Assembly: GCA_948567375.1 (NCBI GenBank)
Contig: OX419760.1
Span: forward strand, 26,536,001-26,600,000
Direction: 5' to 3'
DNA from: Lunularia cruciata
Taxonomy: Eukaryota; Streptophyta; Marchantiopsida; Lunulariales; Lunulariaceae
DNA: 64,000 nt
The notes under the pieces were generated by a model that saw only the letters and a program-made list of their open reading frames with translations, had not been told where the DNA came from and did not search any database. Position 1 is the stretch's first letter. Each line of letters starts with the position of its first letter. Of the stretch, positions 37,023 through 48,453 are shown piece by piece. Both the position numbers and the translations under genes were made by a program.

Positions 37023-38741
37023 TTGAAAAAGATCCTACTCTATCAATGGATATGTTATTTGTGATGATAAATGCAGAATTACTTATTTAGCCGGAGGTAA
37101 AGAATTCCAATCGGATAATTCACTTGTTGTGCCTTACTTGCCTTGTGTCTTGGATAATTCATTTTCTGTACTTTAATTTTTTCTTGATGTCTCTTGTGTG
37201 TAGGTATACCCGGTTCTTGTGCCTTACCTGCCTTATGTCTTGTATGTAGGTATGTCAGACAATTCACTTGTTCAACTTTACATTTTATTGGATGTGTCTT
37301 GTGTACAGAGATATATTTGGCTCCTATACAACATGACCTATTTTAAAGAGGTTATATCTTTGGGCAAAACTCAACCATCATGAAGCTTAGAACTTGTCTG
37401 AATGACATCAATATTTATTGGCTGATTCTTGTAATGTGCCTATGAACCATCTAGTTCTCTCTTTTAAACATGTGCACATTGAAGATAGAAAGATTTTAAC
37501 CTTTGTGTAGCATGGATCCAAGTGCAAAATGAACAATGCATTGGTGTGCTCAAAGGACAATTGAATTCTTTGCATGAATAAGCAACTAAATAAAATAAAT
37601 AGGAATTTTTATATGCTCAAGTGGATTGGAACATACGTTATTTGACACAATTTTTTTATTAATAGATATGATATGTGTGCATAGAATGAGGAGAAGTTTA
37701 GAAAAGAGGATCCTTATTCTGGACAAGAGTTTATGGAAGCTAGAGATGGGAATAACTTGCAAAATAGAGAAGAAATGAGAACTTTAATTTTTGGAAATTA
37801 TCTTGCATACAAAGCATCATAATAAAATAAAAGATTAAGAATTTTTTGGATTTTGGATGGGATCACTTACATTTTTTATGGGTTTACTTGTATATTAGAT
37901 GGATTTGTTGGAGTATTAGGACAGGTTTGCCCATAGTTGATAAGGGTTTGCCCGTGATTGAGATGGGTTTGCTTGGGTGAGGAAGGGGTTTGCTTGTGAT
38001 TGCTAAGAGTTTTCTTGGGTTAGCAATGGATTTTGAGTGGACCTACATGTTGGATTGGTTGGTGGTGGACAAAGAGTCATATCTCAACTTCTAAAAGCTA
38101 TTCAATTGCTTAGATTTATAGAATTGTGTTGCTAGAAGGAGGCTTTATAGTCTAAACACATTTGAGGGATAGTATTTGAAGAGAGAAATGGATGAATTTA
38201 AGATAGAAGAAATAATTCTTGGAAGCTTGAAAAGTGATTGTTCAAATTTGGTGGACAAGAGAGAGGGATAAAAGGAGCAAGTTAGAAATTAAGGACCAAC
38301 AAGACAAAGGGACATAAGTTTAAATTCTGAAAATTTGATGGAGTTAAAGGGAAGGAAGGACATAAACATCAACTTTTAAAATTGTGTGAATTTAAAGAGC
38401 ACTTCAATTTTCTTTACAAAGGGAATACTTTGAAAGAAATCTATAGAAAGATAGTTCAAAATTGGAAGAATTGTGAGAGATAGCCAAGGGAGAGGGGGAA
38501 GAACAATTCAAAATTGGGAGAACCATGAGAGGGATATTTTGATTTACTCTACAAAAGGAATACTTCTCAAAAATCTTATGGATTGTTAGTTCAAGATTGG
38601 AGAATTTTTAGAAGGATGGCGAAGGGAGAGAGTGAAGAACAATTCAAAATTGGGAGAACCATGAGAGAGATAAACTTTGATTTACTCTACATAATGAACA
38701 CTTCTCAAAAAATCTACAAAGGGATAGCTCAAAATCAAGGG
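37023..38741. other. AT-rich region with small internal repeats
   Basis: No coding region recognised. GGGTTTGC-type words recur around 37925-38000. The end of the interval holds the tandem repeat listed separately. Confidence 0.45.
38454..38740. repeat. Tandem repeat with a period of about 135 bp
   Basis: Units start near 38454, 38587 and 38726 with AG.TCAA.AT. The first two share AGGGAGAG, GAAGAACAATTCAAAATTGG and GAACCATGAGAG; the third is cut off by the LTR of copy 0. No function is indicated. Confidence 0.75.
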
Positions 38742-39270
38742 TGTAATATGTATATACATTGCTACACAATATACATCACTATCAACATCATACACTATAG
38801 AAGCACAAATCACATATAAATACATGAAGTCTAAAGTGCTAGAATAATCAATTCACTCTTCCACTCAAATCACACTCAAATTGGATCAGAACTTGATCCT
38901 CCACTCAACAATCAACCAACAATTGGGTACTAGTTATAGTCAAGTCACTCTAGCTAAGAAACTCCACATAATGCTTACCAACCTTTGTCCACCATAGCCA
39001 AGACCTCAAAGTGAGTTCTCCAAAGATGCACTTTGAAAGTAGACCCCTTTGCTTGACCTAGGTCTCAAGCCCTAATAGTGCCACTTATGGCACATCTGAC
39101 AATGAAAATGGTGTAAGTGATAATGTGTCCTATCATGTGATTAATAGCCATAACATGAAATCTGGCCGCCATGAAGTAGTCCATGAGCAACTACCAAAAT
39201 AACTATGACTACAAACATTATTACTCCAACGTTTGAGCAAACTAGCTTTGGTGCTACAAATGTCATGATA
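38742..39270 (-). repeat. LTR of gypsy copy 0 (about 530 bp)
   Basis: This resembles the LTRs at 43764-44319, 50073-50616 and 59833-60384 throughout. It is preceded in element orientation by an extra copy of the LTR's last 110 bp or so (39271-39405), as in copies I and II. That fragment has a small duplication of its own here, and about 80 bp of foreign sequence separates it from the purine-rich stretch at about 39500. Confidence 0.8.
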
Positions 39271-39828
39271 TTTATCATGCGTATATACATCACAACATAC
39301 ATTGCTATCAACATACTCTATAAAAACACAACTCACACATAAGTCATACATTGCTATCAACATACACTATAGAAGCACAACTCACATATAATTCATACTG
39401 AGTTGAAGTTACGGATAAATTTTGGGTGTTTACCCAACCAAAGCAATTGACTAGAGACAAAACCACAACCACGGTGGCATGAACAGTAAAGTGCCACAAT
39501 TGCCCTCCCTAATTAGTGGTTAGGTCCCTCTAACTCCATATAGTCATCTACTCCAAGTATGTGATATACACTATGGTGGGCAAAGATTAAGAGGCTGAGT
39601 GTTATCAAGCCATATTGTTAGTTGCCTATCTGCAATCTATATTACATAAAGGGTAAACTAGCTATAGGTCAAGTACATCTAGAACATAACCATTATCTTT
39701 GAGGAACCACCATGAAGAGAGAGGTCAAACACACCATATGCCATTTTTGGTGCCCACATTTTTTTCTTTCTATTTATTAGCATTTGGGAGAATAAGTAAG
39801 CAAAGAAAGCTGAATTGCGAAAGAAGGA

Positions 39829-42691
39829 ATGGACGGGAGTGTCTTTGGAGGAAATTTGAAGAAGTCAACTTTGGATCCAATGATAGAGGTACTCAGGAGA
39901 GGAGTACAAAGAAAGAAATCCAAAGAGCATCATCTTTGGATTAGGAAGCAAAGGCCGATACAAAGACCGTCTAACAACCTTGGTACGTGGCAGGAAAGTA
40001 CACTTCAAGAAACGGCGGAGGCAAAAGAAGCATGTCTTGACGATGATAGGACAGCAACATGCAAAAGAAGGGGAAGTTGATATTGAAATCAACTGAAGAA
40101 TGATTGCAATTTGGGGAAATATAAAATTGCGATTGCGTAGGGACAAGTTGAATATGTCAAGTAGATTTCCAATCCCTCTGAGTAGTCGTCTTGCAGTAAT
40201 GCGTGTCAAGAAGCCAATTGAGAGTGAAATTTTCCAAAATCCATAAGGGGTTAGAGTGTCTTGTCCAGGAGAGGGGATAGTTTTCCAGTGCTGAAGAACA
40301 AGAGAGCAGATCATGGCAAAGAAGGTCACAAATGCTCTGGTAGTGCAAAGTTTTGCAATTCATAGGTTGGACATCGTAGCAAGAATCAAAGTCTTGAATA
40401 GACTTTGTATTATTTTCTTAGCATGGAATTGGAATTTCAATTTCCTAGGAGTCATGGTAGAGATAGCTGCTAGTAATTATGAGGAAGGCCCTAAAGTCAA
40501 GGAGAAGAGAGGAAATCCGGCTTGATGGATTGAGTCAGATTGGAGGTTAGTGTTGGGGAAGGAAGCAAGAGAACCGACGGGGATCACCTTGTATCAAAAG
40601 TGTGATGCTGCAGAGGAGATGGCGGAGATCCAAAATTTTTTCTTTGCTCTGCATACCACAAATGGTTACAAGGTGGAGTCCTATTGGGACCCAATTAAAC
40701 AAAGTATTGTGAGGACAATAATGGCCATGTTCAAACCAGAACAAACAACTTACGTGAATATGCAGCAGGTGGTCTTTTTCCACCATATGTTTGCAAGAGT
40801 GAAGGTGAACTGGGCAAAGTGTTTTCACCAACGAACGAGGCAGATGGTGGTCAATTGGAGGACAGGTTTACCTCCACATTATTTTGCACCGTTTGTAGCA
40901 CACTTCTACTTTGGGTTGAACTTGTTGATAGCAGAGGAGAGGCGTTGCATGGTGTCACATTTCAACCCTGATTTGAGACAGGAAGCGGATGAGGAAGAGC
41001 AAAAATATATGGCACACCTGCGAGCCAATGATGATCACTTCTTGAGGACAGGACAAAGGAAGATGGAAGAAGTCACAAGTCCAAAGAAGAAGAAGTGCAA
41101 TAAACCCAAAGATGCAAAGTCACCTCCAACACAAAGGAAGACCCAAAGACTGGTTCTGCAGAGTAAGAAGATGATGAAAGAAGCACCATCGAAAACTGAG
41201 TCTAAAGGAGAGACAAAGTCTTGAGGAGAGGACTCAGAAGAAGACGAACTCACTTTACAAAGTGAGGAATCCAAAAGCAAGAGTGAGGAGGAACACGAGG
41301 TTCAACAATCGGTTGGAGTGGGTGAAGCTTGTCATGTGATAATTGACAATGTACCAGGAAAGATGAATCATTGTGTAGCCTTGGTTGTGGAAGAGAAGGG
41401 GGCTGAAAGACGGAAGGAGTACCTTGCGGAGCCAAGTTCAGTAGGTAAGGAAGAAGGAAGCTTGGAAGTAGTGTCTCTGAAGATACAAAGATCACGACTT
41501 TGGCAGAAGGAGCCAATGGAGGAGGTGAAGTACAAAGATGGGGCTGAAGACAAAGAGAACTTTGGCGGAATACAATGTCGATCAAAGGTTGCCACTCCAT
41601 TGTTGAAACTATTGAAGGAGCACCAGAAGGTAATTCCCCAAGATTGTATGAAGGTGACAAATGAGTTGCAGGTGGTGAAGTATCTACTGGTTGAAGTGAA
41701 GGGTTTGCAGGAGCGTGTAGTCCAAAGAGATGAGGAAGTTGAAGAACTTTGGGTGGATGTAGTCTTGAAGAAGAAGGCTTTCAAGAAGTTGCAAGAGAGT
41801 TTTGAGTCAAGAGGTAAGGAAATGCAGAAGCAAGCCGAAGAATTGAAAGAGCAGGCAATGTTGTTGGCCAAGATGAAAGAGGAGGTCAATGATGTGCGCA
41901 TCAAAAGTATTCATGTGAAGGCAATGGCCGCAATAATGGAGCATGAGTTGGAAAGCTTGAGGAAGAGTGCAGCCGGGAAGGATCAAGCATGGCAAAGAGA
42001 GTTAGCAGTCAGGCATTGAGAAGAAGAAAGATTGCGTGAGCTAGTACAAAGTGCTGAGTTACAAAGTTCATAGTATGCGGAGGAGAAGAAGATGCTCGCT
42101 GCTGAGTACAAAGATGAGTTGAAGATGTACCACAAAGAGTTGAAGGAAGAGCGATCTTGAGGTTATGAGACAAAATCAGTAGGAGAAGTTGCAGGAAAGT
42201 TGCAAGCAATCTTGAGTATAGAGGCTGAAGGGAGATTGGAAGAAGCACGTCTACACAAGTTAAAGTTGCTTGTGCCAGAAACTCGGAAGAAAAAAGCCAA
42301 AGATGTGGATATGAACACTTTACTGATCCAATTAAGGGAGCGAGTAGATCAGAAGATGTTAGAAGTAAGAGACAATGTCAGTCTCAGATTAGATTTAGTC
42401 AAGTTAGAGTTAGAGAGAATCAGGAGTAGTGTGACAAAGGAGAGGAAGTCCAATGTTGCAGAAGTAGGAATTCAAGTGCCATCAGACTTGTTATTTGACA
42501 CATTAGAGAAGAGTGGGTCAGAAGATAAAGAAGTAGATGGATTACCCATGACCTCAATTGTAGATTGTAGAGAAGAGATAGTAGAAACAGTGAAGGATTT
42601 GGTAGAATCAGATATACCCAAAGAAGGAGAGGTAATAGGAAGATCATCGGGTTTGAAAGTCAATGACGAGGTAGACATCAAATCAAGGTAG
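39829..42691 (+). pseudogene. Unrecognised protein of about 950 codons with C-terminal coiled coils
   Basis: I do not recognise this family. The reading begins at ATG 39829, appears to change frame near 40060, and then stays in one frame to 42691. In-frame stops lie at about 40523, 41222, 42017, 42071 and 42158. The middle part (about 40313-41000) is a globular-looking region rich in aromatics, with segments such as QSFAIHRLDIVARIKVLNR, YWDPIKQSIVRTIMAMF and HYFAPFVAHFYFGLNLLI. A highly basic Lys/Pro/Thr stretch follows at about 41060-41220. The remainder is strongly charged with heptad-like segments (EELKEQAMLLAKMKEEV; LRLDLVKLELERIRSSV), so long coiled coils are likely. A structural gag-like role is a guess. 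The consistent frame over 2.6 kb shows that it was a genuine protein-coding gene. Confidence 0.6.
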
Positions 42692-43488
42692 AAATAGATT
42701 TGAGATTTGCCGAGGCAGATATGAAGGGTTGCATTGTCAGTTCGGATCTGTAGGTTAGAAGAGTTGTTGTAGAACGGTATTTTTGTTAGAATTGTCATTT
42801 GCTTCACTATTTAAGAGTGGCATTTGCAGTGTTATGTTGTTCAGTATTCATATTTTTGAAGATAGATAAAGCAAAGTGCTGTGATGCAATGCTTGTTACT
42901 TGAGCTTAATTCCGAGTATCAACTTTGTGTGTATGTTTGTGAGTGTTGGGAGAATTTTGAAGTGCAAGTCAGTGTGTTTGTTGGATGTTGGATTCTATTG
43001 CCTTGATCTTCATTCTGTGTGTGTGATCTTGAGTGAAGTGCAATCGGAGCAATGCCTTGACAGATCTGAGAGGAATCATAGTGTTGGTAGTATTTTGCAT
43101 TTGTGAGTGTAGTGCAAAGTTGATGTGAAGCAATTTCAATTGAGGAAGTTGTGCCTTTAGTGGAGGGGTGGAACACAATTCTGAGGCAAAGTCATTTTTT
43201 CAGTGAAGTGCAATCTTTGGGAGAATCTGAATCATCACAATCAAGAATTGTTTGGATAGAATTTGCAATATTGTGATTAAGGAGTGTGAATTAGTGACAA
43301 GTTGTCAAGATTGTGAGCTTGTTACTCTCTTCTGGATGTAGTTTCTACTTGCGAGATTAAAGAGGACATCAATAAAAACTACATGTTAATGTTTGACTTT
43401 GTATTTGACCAATTCTGATTTGTATCTTTGCGGGAACAAACTTTACTTACCCGATTACCGCAAAAGTGATATTTGCCGAGTTGTCACA
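42692..43488. other. 3' non-coding part of the coiled-coil insertion
   Basis: After the last stop the insertion continues for about 800 bp without a recognised reading frame. GTGAAGTGCAAT-type words recur near 43030 and 43200. The end is the GTTGTCACA boundary. It may be 3' untranslated or LTR-like sequence. Confidence 0.45.
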
Positions 43489-43763
43489 CCATCCTCTTAA
43501 GCAACCATCACACACCATCATAGTAGTAGCTCCACCAAAAGAGCCATATAATATACACTACAAGCCTACACGTACAAGTGCCAAGCTTGGGTCCATAGTG
43601 CCATCATTGTTTTAGGGTGGCATGGTGCACAATTGTGCATATGATCCTTCCAAACAGCACCATCATTTTCTTTCAACATGAGGAATCCAAAAGGCAAAAC
43701 CTCATGCACTCTCAAGATAGTGCAGCATGTAATATCAAATGTTGTTGATGTAGTCTCCTATAG

Positions 43764-44319
43764 TGTCATGCGTATATACATTACTAAACAACATACATAA
43801 CTTTCAACATCCTACACTATAAACACATAACTCACACATAAGTCATACACAAACTCTAAAGTGCTCCAATAATCACTTTGTTTATACCACTTGAATCAAC
43901 TCAACTCAGATCAATACTTGATCTGTCACTGTATTAATTGCCAACAAAAGTGCACTGATTACAATCAAGCCACACTCACTCTAGGTAAGAGAATCTAGGT
44001 GATGCTCGCCGGCCTCTATCCACCATAGCTAGGAACTCAAAGGCTCAACATCAGAGAAGTGAGCTCTCTGGAGCTGCACTTCAAAAGTATACCCATGGAC
44101 TTGAGCTAGGTCTGAAACCCTAACAGTCCCACTGATAACACACCCAATGGTACAAAGGGTGCAAAGTGACGGTGGGCACTATCATGAAGTTAGTACCTTG
44201 AACATTAAATCTGACAATCAAAAAGAAGTCTATGAGTGATTGCTAAAATACCTCTAACTACTATCATTGCAACTCCAATATCCAAGCAATCTAGATACAA
44301 CATTACAAATGGTATGACA
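43764..44319 (-). repeat. 3' LTR of gypsy copy I (556 bp)
   Basis: The LTR reads TGTCATACC... in element orientation and ends near the GTATATAC block. It is followed on its internal side by a second copy of the LTR's last 110 bp or so (about 44320-44425), and then by a purine-rich stretch (AATAGGGGGTGAT on the minus strand). Its other edge cuts directly into the integrase region of copy 0, which marks the insertion point of copy I in copy 0. Confidence 0.82.
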
Positions 44320-44598
44320 ACTATCGTGCATATAAGCATCAATACACAACATACATCATTATCAACATCATACACTATAGACATATAACTCACACATAAG
44401 TCATACATAGACTCTAAAGTGCCACAATCACCCCCTATTGGCGATTAGGTCCCTCTAACTCCATATAGCCATCTATTCCAAGTATATAGTATACCTTATT
44501 ATGGCAAAGATCAGGAGGTCGGGTGCTATCAAGTCCCATCATTAGTTGCATGTATGCAATCTATACCATATAAAGGATGAACTAGTTACAGATCAATT

Positions 44599-44733
44599 AC
44601 ATCTAAGACATAAGCACTATCCTTGAGGAACCACCATGAGGGGAAGAGTCATACATGCCATATGCCATCCTCTTGAATAGCTATCACACACTAACATAGT
44701 AGCAGTTCCACCATAAGAGCCACATAACATACA
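44599..44733 (-). pseudogene. PHD finger of gypsy copy I
   Basis: A C4HC3 zinc finger can be read. C1 and C2 lie in CMLCG, C3 in MLVCD, the fourth ligand position is Tyr (CDSY), the histidine is in GWHMAC with the following Cys, and the last two Cys are in LCLRC after a stop codon. The spacing of the end (G-x-W/C-x-C-x-x-C) is the standard PHD ending. PHD fingers bind histone H3 tails. This one lies directly behind the integrase C-terminal domain and a conserved APCHLPNID linker. The fourth-ligand mutation is shared with copy II. Confidence 0.75.
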
Positions 44734-44826
44734 CCTCAAGCCTACATATATAGGTGCCAAGCTTGGGTCCATAGTACTATCAATATTTGGGAGGTGACAT
44801 GGTGCACAATTGCACACATGATCCTT

Positions 44827-46532
44827 CTAAACAATTCCATCATGTCCTTCCAACACAAGGACTCCAAATGGAAAAACCTTGCACACTCTCAAGATAGTGT
44901 GGCCTATAGAAACATCAAGTGTCGTTGGTGCTATTTGTTGTAGATATACATAGTTCCCTGGATGAAATACAGATTGAGGGTCTATAACCTCCTCCTCAAA
45001 TAGTAGCATAACGTAAGGTATCTCTATGCTGAGCAATTGCCAAGTTCTCAAAGGCCATCAACATCACTCTCTTAAAGATCTTTGCCCATTGAAAACATGC
45101 GCTCATCCATACAATTGGATCATTCAAATCCAAAACTACAATAACATCTCAATGAATGGCTGCAGGTAAATCTGGATCTCATCTTTAGAGTAGAAAGTAA
45201 GGAGAGAAGGATGCCAAGGAGGCTTGCCGGCTTAACCGATAGCCCATAGCCAACCAAGGTAACTGGAGATCTTAATCTCCCAAGTGGCCTCTCTGCAAAC
45301 CATACTTTTTCAATCCCTCTTCATCGTCTTAACCACTCTCTCTGCTAAGCTATCTACCTTAAGGTGATCTCGAGAGGTAGTACAATGATCAATCAAAGCC
45401 TTGTCACACAAGACTTCAAACTCCTCCAAGAACTCTATACCCTGATATGTAACACCCATTTATGCATGTGTGTGGTATTGTGATATTTAGCTTGGTATTA
45501 CAAGTACTTGAGAGATATTATTTATATAGAGATAAAGGATGGTTCTATGTTAGTCATGATTAGCTAAAGTTAGTCATAGCTAAAAAAAGAGGGGACCTTA
45601 CTTTAGAGGAAGTGGAAAAGATGAGCACCACTATTTTGGATTCTAGTGTGTTGACTTGGTATTATTCCTAGGTGTTTGGCTTTGAGGAAAGAGTTGAGAA
45701 CTCTTGGGCACACAAGCCTTTTTGTTTTGGATTCTTCTATAGTCCAAAGATAGTCCATGTGAAGGAATCCTTGACTTAGTGGTTGGGTCAAGATAAGATC
45801 ACATGCTAGTAGAGTATGCCCATATGAATGGATATTCCTTTCTACTTTTTGACTTTCCTTGACTTTTAGTCTAGTAACTTGAGTTATTGCAGTAATTAGT
45901 AACTTTGGTACGTAACTATTTCACAAGTATATAAACAAGGGGTGAGGAGGTACTCATCATGCTTTCATTTGCAACTATCTCTATCTCATTGAGTTCTCTA
46001 GTGAGCAATGTCTTGAGTCTTGGAGTGTTAGCCTTGGAGGAGTATGATGGAGTTGGGGTTCCTTGCCTTCTTAGTCCATGATGCACTACCATAATAGCCA
46101 TCAGAGGTTCATCCTAAGTGAGAGACAAGCCGGCTCACAGATCAGTCAAAACCTAAATTGGTGCACCAAAATGACTAAGAACGCGATCTAGGAACAAATA
46201 AGCTATCCTTTCATTGGACTTGTTAGGAAGTGCCACCAACTCAATCCACTTGGAGAAATGCTCCACCATCACTCAAACTTACCGATGATATCTCACAGTC
46301 AAAGATAAAGGTCCAACAAAGTCCAAACTCCAATGGTAACCCAATCCCATGATAGGCCATGGGTGTAACTGTGGCGTAAGAGCATTGAATGATGCTCTAA
46401 CTTGGTCACAAACCACACATCTGGCAAAAAACTATTGTTCATTAGTTTGTGCCACCAATAATGACTTTGGAATAAGCTATATGTATGCTTTACTCCAAAA
46501 TGTCCTAGCTCCTCATGAGCATGACAGGCCAA
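44827..46532 (-). pseudogene. Integrase of gypsy copy I, split by a solo LTR
   Basis: The N-terminal zinc-binding region (46532-46350) shows ELGHFGVKH and a CVVCDQ pair in neighbouring frames. The core has the DFVGP aspartate, then VEHFSK.IELVALPNKS, and is interrupted by the 45448-46139 element just before VLTDQG. The C-terminal domain (45051-44827) has FHPGNYVYLQQ and VLVLEGHDG, the module that usually closes Ty3/gypsy integrases. Several stops and frame changes make it non-functional. Confidence 0.75.
45448..46139 (+). mobile_element. Solo-LTR-like insertion of about 690 bp
   Basis: The segment starts TGTAACACCC and ends CCGGCTCACA, the classic TG...CA limits of plant LTRs. It has a TATATAAA box at 45928-45935, about 200 bp before its end, as in a U3-R-U5 layout. 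The uninterrupted integrase of copy II (around 51740) shows that GATCAG follows directly after CCTT, so the insertion is precise, with a probable 4-5 bp duplication (TGATA against GATCA). An inverted copy lies at 61331-62008. No internal region is present, so a solo LTR is the simplest reading. Confidence 0.78.
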
Positions 46533-46735
46533 TTATAGTCTTTGAGATGGAAGTGGTACTACTCACACTCTACCATCCTCCCATACCCAAAGAATGTGTC
46601 TACTCCCCAATCTAATCTAAACTTCCTGGCTTGCTAAAGGACACAATCTCTCTCCTTGGCCCCAATTATGCTACCCACAACATCAATGCAAAGATAGTCC
46701 ACCACTAAGACATTGTCATAAATGTCTCGCTGAAT

Positions 46736-46933
46736 TGTACCAATATCTTTACTCTGTGGATCGATGATCTCAATAACTCCTCCTATATGCATTGAGAGAG
46801 ATACCACCAAAGCCTCAAAAAATATATAGAGAACTGTACCAATATCTTCACTCTGTGGATCTATGACGTCAATAACTCCTCCTATATGCATTGAGAGAGA
46901 TACCACCAAAGCCTCAAAAAATATATAGAGAAA
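46736..46933 (-). repeat. In-frame 99-bp tandem duplication in gypsy copy I
   Basis: Two units of 99 bp (33 codons) begin at the TGTACCAATATCTT words at 46736 and 46835. On the minus strand each encodes SMHIGGVI..IDPQS.DIGT. Copy II has a single unit (about 52340-52430), so the duplication occurred in copy I. The segment lies between RNase H and the integrase zinc region. Confidence 0.85.
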
Positions 46934-46989
46934 GGCAGATGCATGCCAACCTGACACCATCTCCTCATCTGTCTCACCATGCCAACATG

Positions 46990-48453
46990 CTCCGGTCTAA
47001 TCTTGCTAGATGGGACATGGGTTTCTACTCAACCCATCTGCATCATGGTTCACCACTCCAGATCTGTGAATAACCATGAAATTATACTCCAATAAAATTA
47101 GAGTCCATTGTGCAAGCTTGTCTAAAAGCTTGTCAAACTCCATCAACCACTTTAGTGATTGATGATGATGAGTGATGAGAGTGAAGGGGTTACCAAATAG
47201 GTAACATAAAAAAATGTGCTACTGTCCAAACTATTGCCAAGCACTCTCCCTCATATGAACTATAATTTGCCACCATTGGATTGTTAGAGCAACTAGCATA
47301 GACCACCAGAAACTCCTTTCCCTCATCATCATACTAGGTGAGCACTACTCCAAGCCCCAACATACTCCAATCAGTGTGAACCTGAAATGGTCATCCTTTG
47401 ATTGGTGTCCTCAAAATAGGAGTAGATGTCAACCTCTCCTTGAGCTCTACAAAAGCTCTCTCCTACCCATCTCCCCAACACCACTATTGTGTAAGCTTGG
47501 TCAAATTTTTCAAGGCCTTGGCAATGATACTAAATCCTCTAACATAGCGGCAATAGAAGTTTGCCAACCCAAGGAATGCTTGCATTCTGCTTACATCCGT
47601 AGGTCAAGGAATACATGCAATAGCTTCCACCTTGGTTTGCTAAACACCAAGTCCTCCGAAGTAGATAGTGTGATCCAAATACTCAAACTGCTCATGGAAG
47701 AACCTAAATTTCCCAGGATGTAATTTGAGTCCATGAGATCTCAACCTCTCAAACAACTCCAACAATTGTTTCTCATGCTCCTCCATAGTAATGCTATAGA
47801 CCAAAATGTCATTAGTATATTACCAAGAAAAATCCAATCTAGCTAGGATCTTATCCATGACCCTCAAGAACTCAGCAAGAGCGTTCTTTAACCCAAATGG
47901 TAAGAAACTCTACAGATATAACACATCTTTGCCATGAGGATCAATAGCCCAAAATGCTATCTTAGACTTATCTTCCTCCTTGATTGGCAATTGATGATAT
48001 CTTAGTCAAACATCCAAAGTACTAAAGACCTTTGCATGCCCAATTGCATCAAAGATCTCCTCTAGTGTAGGCATGGCATACCAATCAGCCCTAGTCTATC
48101 AGTTGATAGGATGGTAATCTCCACACATCCGCCTATCTGTGTAGTTGCCATGCATATCTTCCATGTGAAATCTCCACCAAACCAACCTCAAAAAGATCTC
48201 TACTTCGGCTCTAAATCAATGTCCTTTCCATATCACTATATTGATATGGATGTCCAAAAATTAATGTATTTCTAGTTAGTTCAATCCAAATACCAAGTCC
48301 TTTTAGAGCACCCAAATCCTTCATATTGAAGGCAAAACAACTTGTGTAGCTCCTGAAGAACCTCCAAACTCTCCATCTTTCCTCTCTTGTAAGCTTGGGT
48401 CCAAGATTTGGCTCCCAAATATCCTCTATAATTGTCGTAGGAGTAGAAGACAT
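46990..48453 (-). pseudogene. Reverse transcriptase and RNase H of gypsy copy I
   Basis: The N-terminal RT approach is readable at 48453-48211 (SYTSCFAFNMKDLGALKG, then DMERTLI). The palm follows with FLPFGLKNA; the expected YVDD reads YTND at about 47810-47825, so the catalytic pair is lost. The RNase H part begins with TDWSMLGLGVVLT and continues with EGKEFLVVYAS, NYSSYEGECLA and further family blocks down to about 47000. Stops are scattered through it. The order RT-RNase H-integrase identifies Ty3/gypsy. Confidence 0.8.

Larger units (their letters stand above)
39745..43488 (+). mobile_element. 3.74-kb insertion carrying a single decayed coiled-coil ORF
   Basis: Comparison with the uninterrupted PHD region of copy I (about 44655) shows that sequence unrelated to the gypsy family starts after CCAT at 39741-39744. 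The gypsy sequence resumes with CCAT at 43489-43492, so the insert is bounded by a 4-5 bp direct repeat. The left end reads TTTTGGTGCCCACA and the right end GAGTTGTCACA. They are not inverted repeats and no internal LTR pair is visible. The only coding content is one long plus-strand frame. Without RT or integrase this looks non-autonomous, perhaps a gag-only LTR derivative that has lost an LTR. The class remains open. Confidence 0.65.
38742..43763 (-). mobile_element. Ty3/gypsy copy 0: 3' end fragment, interrupted by a 3.7-kb insertion
   Basis: The oldest copy in the stack keeps only its 3' part. From right to left there is the integrase C-terminus and PHD start (43763-43489), a foreign insertion (43488-39745), 3' non-coding sequence (39744 to about 39400), an LTR-end fragment and the LTR (39270-38742). 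At 43764 the 3' LTR of copy I abuts it, so its gag and most of pol are missing. The order matches that of copies I and II. Confidence 0.75.

Noticed and set aside
41250-41904. Minus-strand open frames opposite the coiled-coil ORF
   Set aside because: They are Ser/Phe-rich complements of Lys/Glu-rich codons, so they are shadows of the plus-strand protein.
45448-46139. Possible DNA transposon (MITE) instead of a solo LTR
   Set aside because: The ends TGTAACACCC and CCGGCTCACA are not terminal inverted repeats beyond TG/CA, and a TATA box sits where an LTR promoter belongs.
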